Assembly (NCBI GenBank): GCA_029945945.1
Contig: JAQSDM010000009.1
Span: 496,001-560,000 of the forward strand
Direction of reading: 5' to 3'
Length of the DNA: 64,000 bases
From: Algoriphagus sp.
GTDB taxonomy: Bacteria; Bacteroidota; Bacteroidia; Cytophagales; Cyclobacteriaceae
Part shown: positions 1 to 11,270 of the stretch, in pieces
Numbering within the stretch: position 1 is the stretch's first letter
How the letters are laid out: every line of letters starts with the position of its first letter
The notes under the pieces: generated by a model
Database searches by the model: none
What the model saw: only the letters and a program-made list of their open reading frames with translations
Told to the model about the DNA's origin: nothing
Translations under genes and position numbers: made by a program

Positions 1-543
1 CAAGAACATAGCACTTGCCAATGAAGGGCTATTGGATTGCTTTGCCAATTTTGCCACGTCACCTGCAAACACTTCATACACGATATACAAATAACCTAAG
101 GTGGAAAGAACTCCCCACATGATGTTGTTATCGATACCTGAAGTTTCTCCAATGTAACCTGTTATCAGCATTACCATTGAGGCGATTATTAGCTTAAACA
201 AGGTTCCGCCTTTTGCTCCGAATGGCTTGGTTAACAGATAAAACTCAACACACATCAATGGTACTGTCAGTGTCCAGTCAACGTAGCGGAAAGCTGTCGG
301 ACTGGTTCCTGTCTGGAGATAGAAATCTCTCATGTAGTAATAATGTACTGCTGCAATTCCCGTGATAAGTCCTGAAACTAACAAGGATAATTTCCATTTA
401 CCTTCTACTGATCCTCTTTCTACAAAGAAGAAAATTGAAGAAGCGAACATGGCCATGTACCCGATAAAGAATGTAATGGCCACTGGGTCACTGTTGATGA
501 TGCGGTCTAATCCAATTAGTTCCGCTGCTAAGGTGAGATTCAT
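1..543 (-). CDS. Proteorhodopsin (light-driven proton pump), C-terminus cut by window edge
   Basis: Reading the minus strand from ATG at 543 gives 181 open codons running off the window. Around residues 67-105 the protein has HYYYMRD, then RYVDWTLTVPL and CVEFYLL, the helix B-C signature of proteorhodopsins. Seen residues: His67, Asp89 (proton acceptor), Thr93 and Glu100 (proton donor), the D-T-E pattern of an outward proton pump rather than the NDQ pattern of sodium pumps. Asp89+8 is Met97, the tuning position where Leu or Met gives green absorption in the family. His67 and Asp89 are 22 apart, as in proteorhodopsin His75/Asp97. Helices A to E are present; the retinal-binding lysine of helix G lies outside. 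It is divergent from gyrB. A retinal-forming blh gene is not in view. Confidence 0.93.
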   Translation of the reverse strand, partial: MNLTLAAELIGLDRIINSDPVAITFFIGYMAMFASSIFFFVERGSVEGKWKLSLLVSGLITGIAAVHYYYMRDFYLQTGTSPTAFRYVDWTLTVPLMCVEFYLLTKPFGAKGGTLFKLIIASMVMLITGYIGETSGIDNNIMWGVLSTLGYLYIVYEVFAGDVAKLAKQSNSPSLASAMFL

Positions 544-2848
<2,305 letters not shown>

Positions 2849-2856
2849 TTATTTTT

Positions 2857-2886
2857 GAAAAGGGGCTTTCGGCCCCTTTTCTTTTT
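2857..2886 (+). terminator. Rho-independent terminator of gyrB
   Basis: A 10-bp stem (2857-2866 with 2872-2881, GAAAAGGGGC arm) encloses a 5-nt loop and is followed by a T run, starting 9 nt after the gyrB stop. Confidence 0.9.
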
Positions 2887-2959
2887 AAACTTTAACATAT
2901 TGATAAACCCACCGTAAGCAATCAGAATCTATCTTGCTTTCAAATTAATTTAACCTGCT

Positions 2960-5086
2960 ATGAAACTGGCAATTGGTGAAAAATACGAATCGATCATTCA
3001 GAAAAGTGACCTGATCAGTAGAGACTTAAGTTGGTTGAAGTTCAACGAACGGGTACTGGATCAGTCTAAAAAAGAGCAAAGGACAATTTTTGAGAAATTA
3101 AAGTTTCTTGCCATTACTGCTTCTAACCTGGATGAATTTTTCATGATTCGGGTTGGTTCTCTTTATAATTACCTCGATTACGAGAAAGAGCGTGTTGATT
3201 ACTCAGGACTGAGAGAAGACCCTTTCAAATCAAGGTTGATGGGAGACTGCCAGAATTTTCATACTGACCAACACAATCATTTTGTCAATGTAATTCTGCC
3301 AGGCCTCGAAAAGGAGGGGATTTCCCTCTGCAATATTTCAAAACTGACAGAAACTGAGCAGGAAAAAGTTCATTCCTACTTCATCAAAGCTATTTACCCA
3401 ATGCTTACCCCGATGGTGTACGATGGCTACAGGACTTTCCCGATTTTGATGAATAAGCTCTTGGTTTTTGGAGTCGTAACTACCAGTCCGGGCGAGCGCC
3501 AGGATATGCGAAAGCTGAGTTTTGTGCAGATTCCTGCAAATATTCCGAGGTTTTTTGAGATTGAAAGAGACAATTCACTTTTGCTGATACCAATCGAAGA
3601 AGTGATCCGGGAGAATATCGTTTCACTTTTCAGAAATGTCGAGATTGAAGCGATCAGTCTTTTCAGGATCACCAGAAATGGAGATTTCACCTTGGAAGAA
3701 AGTGAAGACATGGACGCCAACTTTCTGGAAGAAGTGAAGAGAAAGCTCATGGAGCGGAAGACAGGTCGCGTCGTACGGATAGAAATTGAGGAAGGCTTTA
3801 GCAAATGGATGCTGAATTCACTTTTGGAGCGATGGAATCTTAAAATGGACTCCGTGTTTATGGTGAAAAGAGCCAGTATGCTGGATTTCACAGGGCTTTG
3901 GCAGATAGTTGGAAATCGGAAATTCCGCGACAGACTTCCTCAAATTCCTGAACCGGTAAAACCTTTATCGTATCCGGAAGAGGGGACTGCTGATATTTTT
4001 GAAATCCTGAAAGAAAGAGATATTCTTCTTCATCATCCCTACAATAACATTGATTCCATTCTGGATCTCGTGGAAAAAGCTGCAGAAGATCCGGGAGTGA
4101 TGGCAATCAAAATGACCCTTTACAGGGTAGCGAAGGATAGTCAGATCACAAAAGCTCTGCTAAAAGCTGCCGAAAATGGAAAACACGTTTCAGTGCTGTT
4201 TGAAGTAAAAGCAAGGTTTGATGAAGAAAATAACATCAGAGAAGCTAAAAAACTCCAAAAGGCAGGTTGCTTTGTCATTTATGGAATTTCACATTTAAAG
4301 ACTCATACCAAACTTCTTTTGATAGTCAAAAAAGAGGATTGGGAGATAACCAGATACGTCCACCTGGGATCAGGAAACTATAATGAGGATACAGCAAGGC
4401 TTTACACTGACATCGGTTTGTTGACGACCAATGAAACGCTTGCCAATGATGTATCCGAGTTTTTCAATGTAATCACCGGGCATTCGATGCCTCACCAATA
4501 CAAAAACCTGATCACTGCTCCGAGGGATATGAGAAATCAACTCATTGAATTTATTGAGCAGGAAGCTGAAAATGCAAGAAACGGACTTCCAAGCGGGATT
4601 TTCATTAAGGTTAATTCGCTTGAAGATTCGGAGATCATCTATGCCCTTTACCGAGCTTCTCAATCAGGTGTCACAATTAAATTGATTATCCGTGGGATTT
4701 GTTGTCTGAGACCAGGTAGGGTAGGCCTGAGCGAACGAATTGAGGTTCTTTCTATAGTTGGGGACTTTTTGGAGCATTCCAGGATTTACCATTTTCATAA
4801 TAATGGACTTACCAGAACTTACGCCGGAAGCGCAGATATGATGGTTCGGAGTTTTGACAAACGTCTTGAATCTCTTTTCAAAGTTGAGTCTCCTTTACTT
4901 GAAAGACAGCTGATGAATATCCTGTCTTTTAATCTTAGAGATAACGTCAATACTTATGTAATGCAAGAGGATGGTTCTTATACTTTAAAAAAACCTGCTT
5001 CCGGTGAGGCTGAATTCAATATTCATAAAGAATTCTTCCGGGTTGACTCTGAAGAGGTAATGAAAGTGGAACTTGTGAAGCCATAA
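2960..5086 (+). CDS. ppk1: Polyphosphate kinase 1
   Basis: Makes inorganic polyphosphate from ATP (reversible) at the inner membrane or in the cytoplasm. The 708 residues start with the PPK N domain motif RDLSWLKFNERVL, continue with LHHPYNN and IKMTLYRVA, and contain the phosphorylated histidine in KTHTKLLL (His449). The GSGNYN motif and the second conserved region around FLEHSR and SADMMVRSFDKR are present, so the enzyme looks intact. It lies head-to-tail-opposed with a Ppx/GppA phosphatase, with only 12 nt between the two stop codons, pairing synthesis and degradation of polyphosphate. Confidence 0.95.
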   Translation: MKLAIGEKYESIIQKSDLISRDLSWLKFNERVLDQSKKEQRTIFEKLKFLAITASNLDEFFMIRVGSLYNYLDYEKERVDYSGLREDPFKSRLMGDCQNFHTDQHNHFVNVILPGLEKEGISLCNISKLTETEQEKVHSYFIKAIYPMLTPMVYDGYRTFPILMNKLLVFGVVTTSPGERQDMRKLSFVQIPANIPRFFEIERDNSLLLIPIEEVIRENIVSLFRNVEIEAISLFRITRNGDFTLEESEDMDANFLEEVKRKLMERKTGRVVRIEIEEGFSKWMLNSLLERWNLKMDSVFMVKRASMLDFTGLWQIVGNRKFRDRLPQIPEPVKPLSYPEEGTADIFEILKERDILLHHPYNNIDSILDLVEKAAEDPGVMAIKMTLYRVAKDSQITKALLKAAENGKHVSVLFEVKARFDEENNIREAKKLQKAGCFVIYGISHLKTHTKLLLIVKKEDWEITRYVHLGSGNYNEDTARLYTDIGLLTTNETLANDVSEFFNVITGHSMPHQYKNLITAPRDMRNQLIEFIEQEAENARNGLPSGIFIKVNSLEDSEIIYALYRASQSGVTIKLIIRGICCLRPGRVGLSERIEVLSIVGDFLEHSRIYHFHNNGLTRTYAGSADMMVRSFDKRLESLFKVESPLLERQLMNILSFNLRDNVNTYVMQEDGSYTLKKPASGEAEFNIHKEFFRVDSEEVMKVELVKP

Positions 5087-5114
5087 AAAATGCCCCGATC
5101 AAAGGGGCATTTTT
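5086..5114. terminator. Bidirectional terminator shared by ppk1 and ppx
   Basis: The 11-bp arms AAAAATGCCCC (5086-5096) and its complement (5104-5114) enclose a 7-nt loop. The hairpin starts in the ppk1 stop codon. The ppx stop (5099-5101) lies in the loop, so one arm also codes for the last ppx residues. A and T runs on both sides let it work for both strands. Confidence 0.85.
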
Positions 5115-5986
5115 AATTTGTTACGCTCATAAAGGACTTGGATTATTCCGTCTTTCAATCCCAGATCAGGGACGACCATTTTCACAGAGGCAGCTGCTTT
5201 CATTGCAGCCAAGTATATTTTTCCTGCCGGAATGATTACATCAGCCCGGTCATGATTCAGGTTGAGTTTGTTCACTCGCTCTTCAAAGCTGATTGACTCA
5301 AGGTATTCCAGAGTTGATTCAATTTTACTAAGATCAAGGTATACTTTGTTTTTACGGGGCTTAGTCAATTCAAAGATCTTATTGATGTTGCCGCCGGTAC
5401 CGATGGAGGTAATTCTTGATTTTTTATCTACATATCTGCCGATAAATGTCTCCATCGATTGCCAGACAGGTTCAGCAACTTTATCTTCCAAAGCTCTTAC
5501 TGAACCAATTTGGAACGACTTGGAAGCAATTTTTTCTTTATTACTGTAGATGTTGAGTTCCGTACTTCCGCCACCTACATCGATGTGGAGATAAGCCTTT
5601 TCATCGATGTAATTGGTAAGGGATTTATTGATTAATTCAGCCTCCTCGTTTCCATCTATGATGTGTATTTTCAAGCCTAATTCCTGGCGAACCTCCTCGC
5701 AAATCTCTTTTCCATTGATGCTTTCCCGCATGGCAGACGTTGCACATGCCATGTAATCATCCGCTTCATAGAGATCAATGAGGATTTTAAAAGCCTGCAT
5801 GAGCTTGATAAATTTCCCTCTATTTATTTCGCTGATTCTTTGATTGTGAAAAACATCGAGTCCCAATCTGAGCGGAAATCTTATGTATTCCACTCTCTTG
5901 AAAGAAATCACCCCTTCGTATTGATTCACATTGGTAATCTGCATTCGAATCGCATTGGACCCAATATCTACCGCGGCAAGTTTCAA
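5099..5986 (-). CDS. ppx: Ppx/GppA family phosphatase (exopolyphosphatase)
   Basis: Member of the ASKHA-fold Ppx/GppA family that hydrolyses terminal phosphate from polyphosphate or pppGpp. Seen: the phosphate-1 loop AAVDIGSNAIRM near the N-terminus, the phosphate-2 motif HIDVGGGSTELN, and TSIGTGGNINK. At 295 residues it has only the two-domain core and lacks the C-terminal HD domain of the longer E. coli Ppx, as is usual in this phylum. Convergence with ppk1 supports the polyphosphate role, but pppGpp hydrolysis cannot be excluded from sequence. Confidence 0.85.
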   Translation of the reverse strand: MKLAAVDIGSNAIRMQITNVNQYEGVISFKRVEYIRFPLRLGLDVFHNQRISEINRGKFIKLMQAFKILIDLYEADDYMACATSAMRESINGKEICEEVRQELGLKIHIIDGNEEAELINKSLTNYIDEKAYLHIDVGGGSTELNIYSNKEKIASKSFQIGSVRALEDKVAEPVWQSMETFIGRYVDKKSRITSIGTGGNINKIFELTKPRKNKVYLDLSKIESTLEYLESISFEERVNKLNLNHDRADVIIPAGKIYLAAMKAAASVKMVVPDLGLKDGIIQVLYERNKLKMPL

Positions 5987-6047
5987 ATAATTGTGTTTTG
6001 GAGTTCGAAAATTACAATCAGAAAACTTCTTGTTTTGCTTTTAACCC

Positions 6048-6257
6048 TTACTTTTTTCGTGATAGCGCCAAAAGAACAATTCCTCCAGCCAATACTACAC
6101 CTCCGGCATAGGTCGGCCACTGGATTTCACGTTTCTTATTGGCAGTAACCTGCAAAGGGCCTGCATCGATTACTTTCTCACGAGTAGTGAAGTTAAGGCT
6201 TGGGCTGACAAGCATAAAGATCCCAGCCAGAATCAGAATTATTCCTGCGATTTTCAT
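6048..6257 (-). CDS. Small two-helix membrane protein
   Basis: A 69-residue protein with one hydrophobic helix at residues 3-18 (IAGIILILAGIFMLV), a polar middle segment with KREIQWPTYAG, and a second helix at about 49-66 ending in SRKK. The layout suggests two transmembrane segments with the central loop outside. I do not recognise a function; short proteins of this pattern are common in Bacteroidota. It sits between ppx and a divergent DUF3078 gene. Confidence 0.65.
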   Translation of the reverse strand: MKIAGIILILAGIFMLVSPSLNFTTREKVIDAGPLQVTANKKREIQWPTYAGGVVLAGGIVLLALSRKK

Positions 6258-6569
6258 TGTGTTGGTTTTTATTTAAGATAAGCCAAAATCTTACCATACT
6301 TTTAAAAAGTATCAGGTCTTTTGATTTTACTACCAAATTAGCCAGGCTAGCGGAGTTCCGGGGTTTATGATTTTTAATGGATTGGAAAGTAACTAAAACA
6401 GCCAAAGATGAGCATTGAAGAAGCCACTCTGCAATCATTCTCCGAATATTTGCGAGGTCAGGCGAAATAATCCTCAGGGATTAATTCGTTTTCGATACCA
6501 TTTTCCATATTTGTGTAACTGTTTCAAAATAATGTTTTAATGGCATTCGTTAATTTTAATTATTTAGTC

Positions 6570-7466
6570 ATGAAAAAAATTGCAACTCTTTTCGTCCTTT
6601 TTTTCCTAAGCTTTCGACTTTTTGCACAGGATTCCACTTCGATTGTTCCAGCAGATACCTCTTATTGGTTGAAAGAGGTAAAAGGAGGTCTAAACATCAA
6701 CCAGGCATCCTTTAGTGACAACTGGAAAGGGGGTGGTGTTAGTTCTATCGCATTAAGCACTTATCTGATAAGTCGCGCAAACTATGCAAAGGATAAATGG
6801 TCATGGGACAATACAATTGATTTGATTTATGGTATTGTTAAGAATAAGGATGAAGATGGTAGAAAATCCAATGACCGTATCTACCTGGATACAAAAGTAG
6901 GTTATGCAATTAACGATAAGTGGAATTACTATTTCTCGGTCAATTTTCAGTCACAGTTTGCCCCGGGTTATGAATTTGGAGACAATGACCGGACGTTGAT
7001 TTCTAATTTTATGAATCCTGCCTATTTAACCGCTGGTCTTGGTATAGAATACAAACCAAATGATGAATTCAGCCTTAGAATTTCTCCATTAGCACCTCGA
7101 TTAACCTTTGTTACAGACAAAGAACTCTATTTAAACGTTCCGGAAAATTATGGTGTAGAAATAGGTGAAACTGTCAGATATGAATGGTTAGCTTTTAACC
7201 TGGTAGCGGATTGGAACAAAAAGCTTTCTGAAAACCTCTCATTGGATTTGAGATATCAGATGTATGCCAATTATGAGACCTTATCATTTGATTCCATTGA
7301 TCACAGGCTCGGGGTAGTACTCACTGCCAAAGTTTCAGAACTGATAAATGTGAGCTTATCCAGCATTTCTTTATACGATATAGACCAGGACAGTAAAATC
7401 CAATTTAGTCAGGGACTTGCATTAGGAATTGCATTTAAACGAGGAAACTTCCCTGAACCGAAATAA
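6570..7466 (+). CDS. DUF3078 domain secreted protein
   Basis: Begins with a Sec signal peptide (MKKIATLFVLFFLSFRLFAQ) when ATG 6570 is used; an upstream in-frame ATG at 6540 would add ten residues ahead of the signal and is less likely. The mature part has the family pattern GGLNINQASFSDNWKGGG and long runs of alternating residues ending in RISPLAPRLTFV, consistent with an outer-membrane-associated beta-barrel-like protein. The family is specific to Bacteroidota and has no established function. The gene is monocistronic with a good terminator about 100 nt downstream. Confidence 0.85.
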   Translation: MKKIATLFVLFFLSFRLFAQDSTSIVPADTSYWLKEVKGGLNINQASFSDNWKGGGVSSIALSTYLISRANYAKDKWSWDNTIDLIYGIVKNKDEDGRKSNDRIYLDTKVGYAINDKWNYYFSVNFQSQFAPGYEFGDNDRTLISNFMNPAYLTAGLGIEYKPNDEFSLRISPLAPRLTFVTDKELYLNVPENYGVEIGETVRYEWLAFNLVADWNKKLSENLSLDLRYQMYANYETLSFDSIDHRLGVVLTAKVSELINVSLSSISLYDIDQDSKIQFSQGLALGIAFKRGNFPEPK

Positions 7467-7570
7467 TTGAATTCAAATTTTTATTTGGTATTTTGATTTG
7501 ATGATAATTGTATTATTTTTGAATTCATTGTGGTAGTTAAATAATAGTTGGTTTAGTTTTCAAATAAAGG

Positions 7571-7597
7571 GCAGGAGAATTTCTCCTGCTTTTTTAT
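7571..7597 (+). terminator. Rho-independent terminator of the DUF3078 gene
   Basis: Stem GCAGGAG (7571-7577) with CTCCTGC (7583-7589), 5-nt loop, then a T7 run. Confidence 0.8.
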
Positions 7598-7724
7598 TTT
7601 ATTCTTGGAATAGTTCAATTGTTCATTTTTTATCTAAGAATTAGAGCCACCGCTTGTTATTTAAAAAAAAATCAGGCCTGCGTTCATATTTTAAAAACTC
7701 ATTTATTGAATGGAGAATTTTGAC

Positions 7725-7755
7725 AAAAAAAAAGGCTCACATTTCTGTGAACCTT
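7725..7755 (-). terminator. Terminator downstream of tRNA-Arg
   Basis: On the minus strand a 10-bp stem with one G.U pair (7746-7755 with 7732-7741) closes a GAAA tetraloop and is followed by a run of nine T. It ends the sucC-tRNA transcript. Confidence 0.85.
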
Positions 7756-7759
7756 TCTG

Positions 7760-7833
7760 TGCGCGCGGAAGGATTCGAACCCTCAACCCTCAGAGCCGAA
7801 ATCTGATATTCTATCCAGTTGAACTACGCACGC
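7760..7833 (-). tRNA. tRNA-Arg, anticodon UCG
   Basis: The minus strand folds into a full cloverleaf: acceptor GCGUGCG with CGCGCGC, D stem GUUC, anticodon stem UCAGA/UCUGA around the loop UUUCGGC (anticodon UCG), a 5-nt variable loop and a T arm with UUCGAAU. The discriminator is A and no CCA is encoded. Its 5' end is 12 nt downstream of the sucC stop codon in the same orientation, so it is probably cotranscribed with sucC and processed out. Confidence 0.95.
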
Positions 7834-7845
7834 AACTATTTTATT

Positions 7846-9066
7846 TTATCGCGAAGCTTCAAGTACTGCCTGAACTTTTTCCGCAGCTTCTTTGAGTGTG
7901 ATTGCTGAGGCAACTTTCAATCCTGATTCGTCGATGATCTTAGCACCTTCTTCAGCATTGGTACCCTGAAGTCTTACGATAATTGGGATTTTGATATCAC
8001 CGATTGTCTTATAAGCTTCTACTACACCGTTGGCGATTCTGTCGCATCTTACGATACCACCGAATACGTTGATCAGGATTGCCTTTACGTTTGGATCCTG
8101 AAGAATAATTCTGAAACCTGCCTCAACAGTTGTAGCATTGGCCCCTCCACCCACATCCAGGAAGTTAGCAGGCTCGCCACCTGAAAGCTTGATCATATCC
8201 ATGGTTGCCATCGCAAGTCCTGCTCCATTTACCATGCAACCCACGTTTCCGTCAAGCTTCACATAGTTAAGTCCGGATTTTCCTGCTTCCACTTCCAAAG
8301 GATCTTCTTCTGCCAAGTCTCTCAATTCAGCAAGCTTTGGTTGGCGATAAAGTGCGCTGTCATCAATATTTACTTTGGCATCAACAGCCAAAATTTGATC
8401 ATCTGATGTTTTTAGAACCGGATTGATTTCAAACTGAGAAGAATCAGTTGCTTCATATGCTCTATAAAGAGCTGCAATGAATTTCACCATTTCTTTGAAT
8501 GCATTACCGCTCAAACCAAGTTTGAAGGCAACTTTTCTGATCTGGAATCCCTGAAGACCGACTTTGGGATCAATCCATTCTTTAATAATTTTCTCAGGAT
8601 GCTTTTCTGCAACTTCCTCAATGTCCATTCCACCTTCGGTAGAGGCCATGATTACATTGCTTCCTGATGCACGATCCAGGAGGATCGACAAATAATATTC
8701 TTTTGGCTCGGATGCTCCCGGATAATATACGTCCTGAGCAACGAGAACTTTATTTACTTTTTTACCTTCAGGTCCAGTCTGTATTGTTACCAATGTGCCT
8801 CCAAGGATATTCTTAGCTTTTTCAGCAACGTCTTCTAATTTCTTGGCAAGAACTACACCATGTGATCCGGTCTCCTGAACTTTTCCTTTTCCACGACCAC
8901 CTGCGTGAATCTGTGCTTTGATCACATACCAGGAAGTACCGGTTTGAGCGTTTAACTTTACGGCGGCTTCATGCGCAGCTTCAGGTGTATCAGCAACGAT
9001 GCCCTCCTGAATTTTTACTCCGTAACTCTTTAATACTTCTTTAGCCTGATATTCGTGAATATTCAT
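7846..9066 (-). CDS. sucC: Succinyl-CoA synthetase (ADP-forming) subunit beta
   Basis: TCA-cycle enzyme subunit that couples succinyl-CoA cleavage to nucleotide phosphorylation, working with SucD (not in this window). The 406 residues start with MNIHEYQAKEVLKSYGV, have the ATP-grasp motif IHAGGRGKGKV, then VNGAGLAMATMD, FLDVGGGA and NVFGGIVRCDRIA typical of the beta subunit. Length matches the family (about 388-400 aa). A candidate promoter lies 20-50 nt upstream. sucD being absent next door is normal in Bacteroidota. Confidence 0.95.
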   Translation of the reverse strand: MNIHEYQAKEVLKSYGVKIQEGIVADTPEAAHEAAVKLNAQTGTSWYVIKAQIHAGGRGKGKVQETGSHGVVLAKKLEDVAEKAKNILGGTLVTIQTGPEGKKVNKVLVAQDVYYPGASEPKEYYLSILLDRASGSNVIMASTEGGMDIEEVAEKHPEKIIKEWIDPKVGLQGFQIRKVAFKLGLSGNAFKEMVKFIAALYRAYEATDSSQFEINPVLKTSDDQILAVDAKVNIDDSALYRQPKLAELRDLAEEDPLEVEAGKSGLNYVKLDGNVGCMVNGAGLAMATMDMIKLSGGEPANFLDVGGGANATTVEAGFRIILQDPNVKAILINVFGGIVRCDRIANGVVEAYKTIGDIKIPIIVRLQGTNAEEGAKIIDESGLKVASAITLKEAAEKVQAVLEASR

Positions 9067-9084
9067 CCTTTGGAAATTTTTGCC

Positions 9085-9116
9085 CGAAGTTAAGGTTTAC
9101 CACTCGATAAATCAAA
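9085..9116 (-). promoter_or_regulatory. Candidate sucC promoter
   Basis: On the minus strand TTTG (9116-9113) is followed after 20 nt by TAACTTCG (9092-9085), close to the Bacteroidota TTTG-N19-TAnnTTTG pattern. The start codon is 19 nt downstream. Confidence 0.35.
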
Positions 9117-9205
9117 CCAGGTTTTTCCCTTTTTTCCCAAAAAAAGCCGTTAATTCCTGTAATTGAGGGATTTGTTCTATTTTTAGGAAGACAAAATAAG
9201 TTAGC

Positions 9206-9856
9206 ATGCTGATAGCCAACGGAATCCATAAAAGCTATGGAAACCTACATGTTTTAAAAGGTGTGGATTTGGATATTACCCAATCCGAAATCGTTTCAAT
9301 CGTAGGATCATCCGGTGCCGGAAAAAGCACCCTCTTGCATATTCTTGGTACCCTTGATCAGCCCGATATGGGTGAATTAAAAATGAATGGGGTTGATCTT
9401 TTGAAAATGAAAGGGGATGAGTTGGCGAAGTTCAGAAATGAGCAAATCGGATTTATTTTCCAGTTTCATAACCTGTTGCCGGAGTTTACTGCTTTAGAAA
9501 ATATTCAAATACCGGGATTAATCAGGCAGACTTCTCCAGAAAAACTTAATCAAAAGGCAGGTCAACTTGCCGAAATGCTGGGGATCAGCCACCGATTGGA
9601 TCATAAACCTTCGACACTTTCCGGAGGAGAACAACAGCGTGTGGCTGTCGCTCGGGCTTTAATCAATAGTCCTGCGGTTGTTTTTGCAGATGAACCTAGT
9701 GGAAATCTCGACAGCCAGAATGCGAAGGCTCTACACGATCTGTTTTTTACCCTTCGCAAAGAACTAGGCCATTCCTTTGTAATAGTGACCCATAACGCTG
9801 AACTAGCGGATATGGCGGATCGCAAAGTGGTGATGCAGGATGGATTGATTATTTGA
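9206..9856 (+). CDS. lolD: LolD-like ABC transporter ATP-binding protein
   Basis: A cytoplasmic ATPase of the MacB/LolD group, which in its complex powers lipoprotein release from the inner membrane. The 216 residues show Walker A GSSGAGKST, the Q-loop region FIFQFHNLLPEFTALEN, the signature LSGGEQQRVAVARAL, Walker B VVFADEP, and a terminal H-loop (VTHN). The FHNLLPEFTALEN segment is typical of LolD. No permease (LolC/E) lies nearby, which is common for this gene in Bacteroidota; assignment to another export complex remains possible. It overlaps bcp convergently by 8 nt. Confidence 0.85.
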   Translation: MLIANGIHKSYGNLHVLKGVDLDITQSEIVSIVGSSGAGKSTLLHILGTLDQPDMGELKMNGVDLLKMKGDELAKFRNEQIGFIFQFHNLLPEFTALENIQIPGLIRQTSPEKLNQKAGQLAEMLGISHRLDHKPSTLSGGEQQRVAVARALINSPAVVFADEPSGNLDSQNAKALHDLFFTLRKELGHSFVIVTHNAELADMADRKVVMQDGLII

Positions 9857-10313
9857 CAGCAGTCGATTTTTTCAATTTGCTGAGCATACTTTCTATATGA
9901 CCTTTTGATTCGAACATGTCCGAAAAGACACCTGCGATTTCATGCTTTTCATCTATCAGATAAGTAACTCGCTTGGGCATGTTGATCAATGGAATCAAAG
10001 CGTCGTAAGATTTGCAAACTTTACCATCCGAATCGGATAAGAGATCAAAAGGAAGCTTATATGCCTTTTTGAATTTCTCGTGAGTAGGAATATCGTCCCG
10101 ACTTACCCCGAATACAGGAACATCCAGATTTCTGAAAGCTTCAAATTGATCACGGAACTCACATGCTTCTGCTGTACAGCCGCGAGTAAAGTCTTTTGGA
10201 TAAAAGTAAAGAATGAAAGCTTTTCCCTTAAGGTTTTCAGACATTTTCAGGATTTTACCGGAAGTAGAATGAAGTTTGAAATCTGGTGCTTTTTGTCCGA
10301 TTTGTAAGGCCAT
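9849..10313 (-). CDS. bcp: Thioredoxin-dependent thiol peroxidase (Bcp/PrxQ)
   Basis: Peroxiredoxin that reduces hydrogen peroxide and organic peroxides in the cytoplasm. The 154 residues contain the peroxidatic site FYPKDFTRGCTAEACEFRD with Cys46 and the resolving Cys51 five residues on, the atypical 2-Cys spacing of PrxQ/Bcp. Length is standard. Its 3' end overlaps that of lolD by 8 nt on the opposite strand, so the two messages are partly antisense, and there is no terminator hairpin between them. Confidence 0.93.
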   Translation of the reverse strand: MALQIGQKAPDFKLHSTSGKILKMSENLKGKAFILYFYPKDFTRGCTAEACEFRDQFEAFRNLDVPVFGVSRDDIPTHEKFKKAYKLPFDLLSDSDGKVCKSYDALIPLINMPKRVTYLIDEKHEIAGVFSDMFESKGHIESMLSKLKKSTAVK

Positions 10314-10379
10314 TGATTTTGCTTTATTTCAAAACAAGTTTATTGAGAAAGGGTTTCAACCATTCAGATTATTTATGGA

Positions 10380-10408
10380 TTGAAAATATTCTGAGCTTCT
10401 TTACTTTG
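10380..10408 (+). promoter_or_regulatory. Promoter of the DMT transporter gene
   Basis: TTG (10380-10382), exactly 19 nt, then TACTTTG (10402-10408). This is one of the best matches in the window to the Bacteroidota sigma-A pattern. Transcription would start near 10415, leaving a short leader. Confidence 0.5.
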
Positions 10409-10439
10409 TAAAAAAATTCCAACACCCAACCTCTCAAAA

Positions 10440-11267
10440 TTGAAAATCTCCGGCGTACAGTCCATGCTCTTGGCTGGGATATTTTTTGCAATGATGAACG
10501 TTTCGGTGAAGTTTGTTCCTCATATTCCTGCTGTAGAGATCATTGTTTTTAGATCGATTTTCAGTTTGGTTTTCAGTTTTGTAGTACTGAAGCAATTGAA
10601 AGTTCCGGTTTTTGGAAATGACAAAGTAGGTCTTGTCATCCGCGGAGTAGTGGGATCTATCAGTTTGATTTTGTTTTTCTACACGCTTCAGAGGATTCCT
10701 CTCGCCAGTGCCGTCACAATCCAATATTTATCGCCGATTTTCACGACGATCCTTGGAGTATTCATTTTGAAGGAACACGTCCGGCCGATTCAATACTTCT
10801 TTTTTGCAATGGCTTTCGTCGGAGCAGTTGTCATTCAAGGCCTTGATGCGCGCGTAGATTCATTCAGTGTGGTTTTGGGAGTGATTTCTGCAATGGCATC
10901 CGGAGTTGCTTACATTATGATTCGGAAGCTGAAAAACAGCGAGCACCCGCTTGTTATCATTTTTTATTTCCCTTTAGTTACTCTTCCGGTTGCTTTAATA
11001 ATCACCTATTTTGATTGGGTGACACCAGTTGGTTGGGATTGGCTGATTCTGCTTTGGATAGGGATTTGTACCCAGTTTGCGCAATATTTCATGACTATCG
11101 CTTACCAAACCGGTAATGTATCGAAGGTTTCAAGTCTGAGTTATATGGGAGTTTTGTACGCCTTGATTTTCGGCTTCTTTCTATTTGGAGAAACTTTTGA
11201 CCTGATGTCTTACCTGGGAATGGGGTTAGTAGTGATTGGGATATTGTTGAATTTGAGGGTGAAGTAA
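10440..11267 (+). CDS. DMT superfamily (EamA) transporter
   Basis: A 275-residue inner-membrane protein with two EamA repeats (about residues 5-135 and 150-270) and roughly ten hydrophobic segments. The segment AVEIIVFRSIFSLVF and the LSPIFTTILGVFILKEHV motif are typical. Substrate unknown; the family exports amino acids, sugars or nucleosides. Start: TTG at 10440 gives the usual short N-terminal lead (MKISGVQSML), while the first ATG is at 10464 and would begin inside the first helix. I favour TTG, but neither has a visible ribosome-binding site. Confidence 0.85.
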   Translation: MKISGVQSMLLAGIFFAMMNVSVKFVPHIPAVEIIVFRSIFSLVFSFVVLKQLKVPVFGNDKVGLVIRGVVGSISLILFFYTLQRIPLASAVTIQYLSPIFTTILGVFILKEHVRPIQYFFFAMAFVGAVVIQGLDARVDSFSVVLGVISAMASGVAYIMIRKLKNSEHPLVIIFYFPLVTLPVALIITYFDWVTPVGWDWLILLWIGICTQFAQYFMTIAYQTGNVSKVSSLSYMGVLYALIFGFFLFGETFDLMSYLGMGLVVIGILLNLRVK

Positions 11268-11270
11268 TAT

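Noticed and set aside
6408..6470. 20-codon ORF (MSIEEATLQS...)
   Set aside because: Too short, no support from motif, ribosome-binding site or terminator; could be a decayed fragment.
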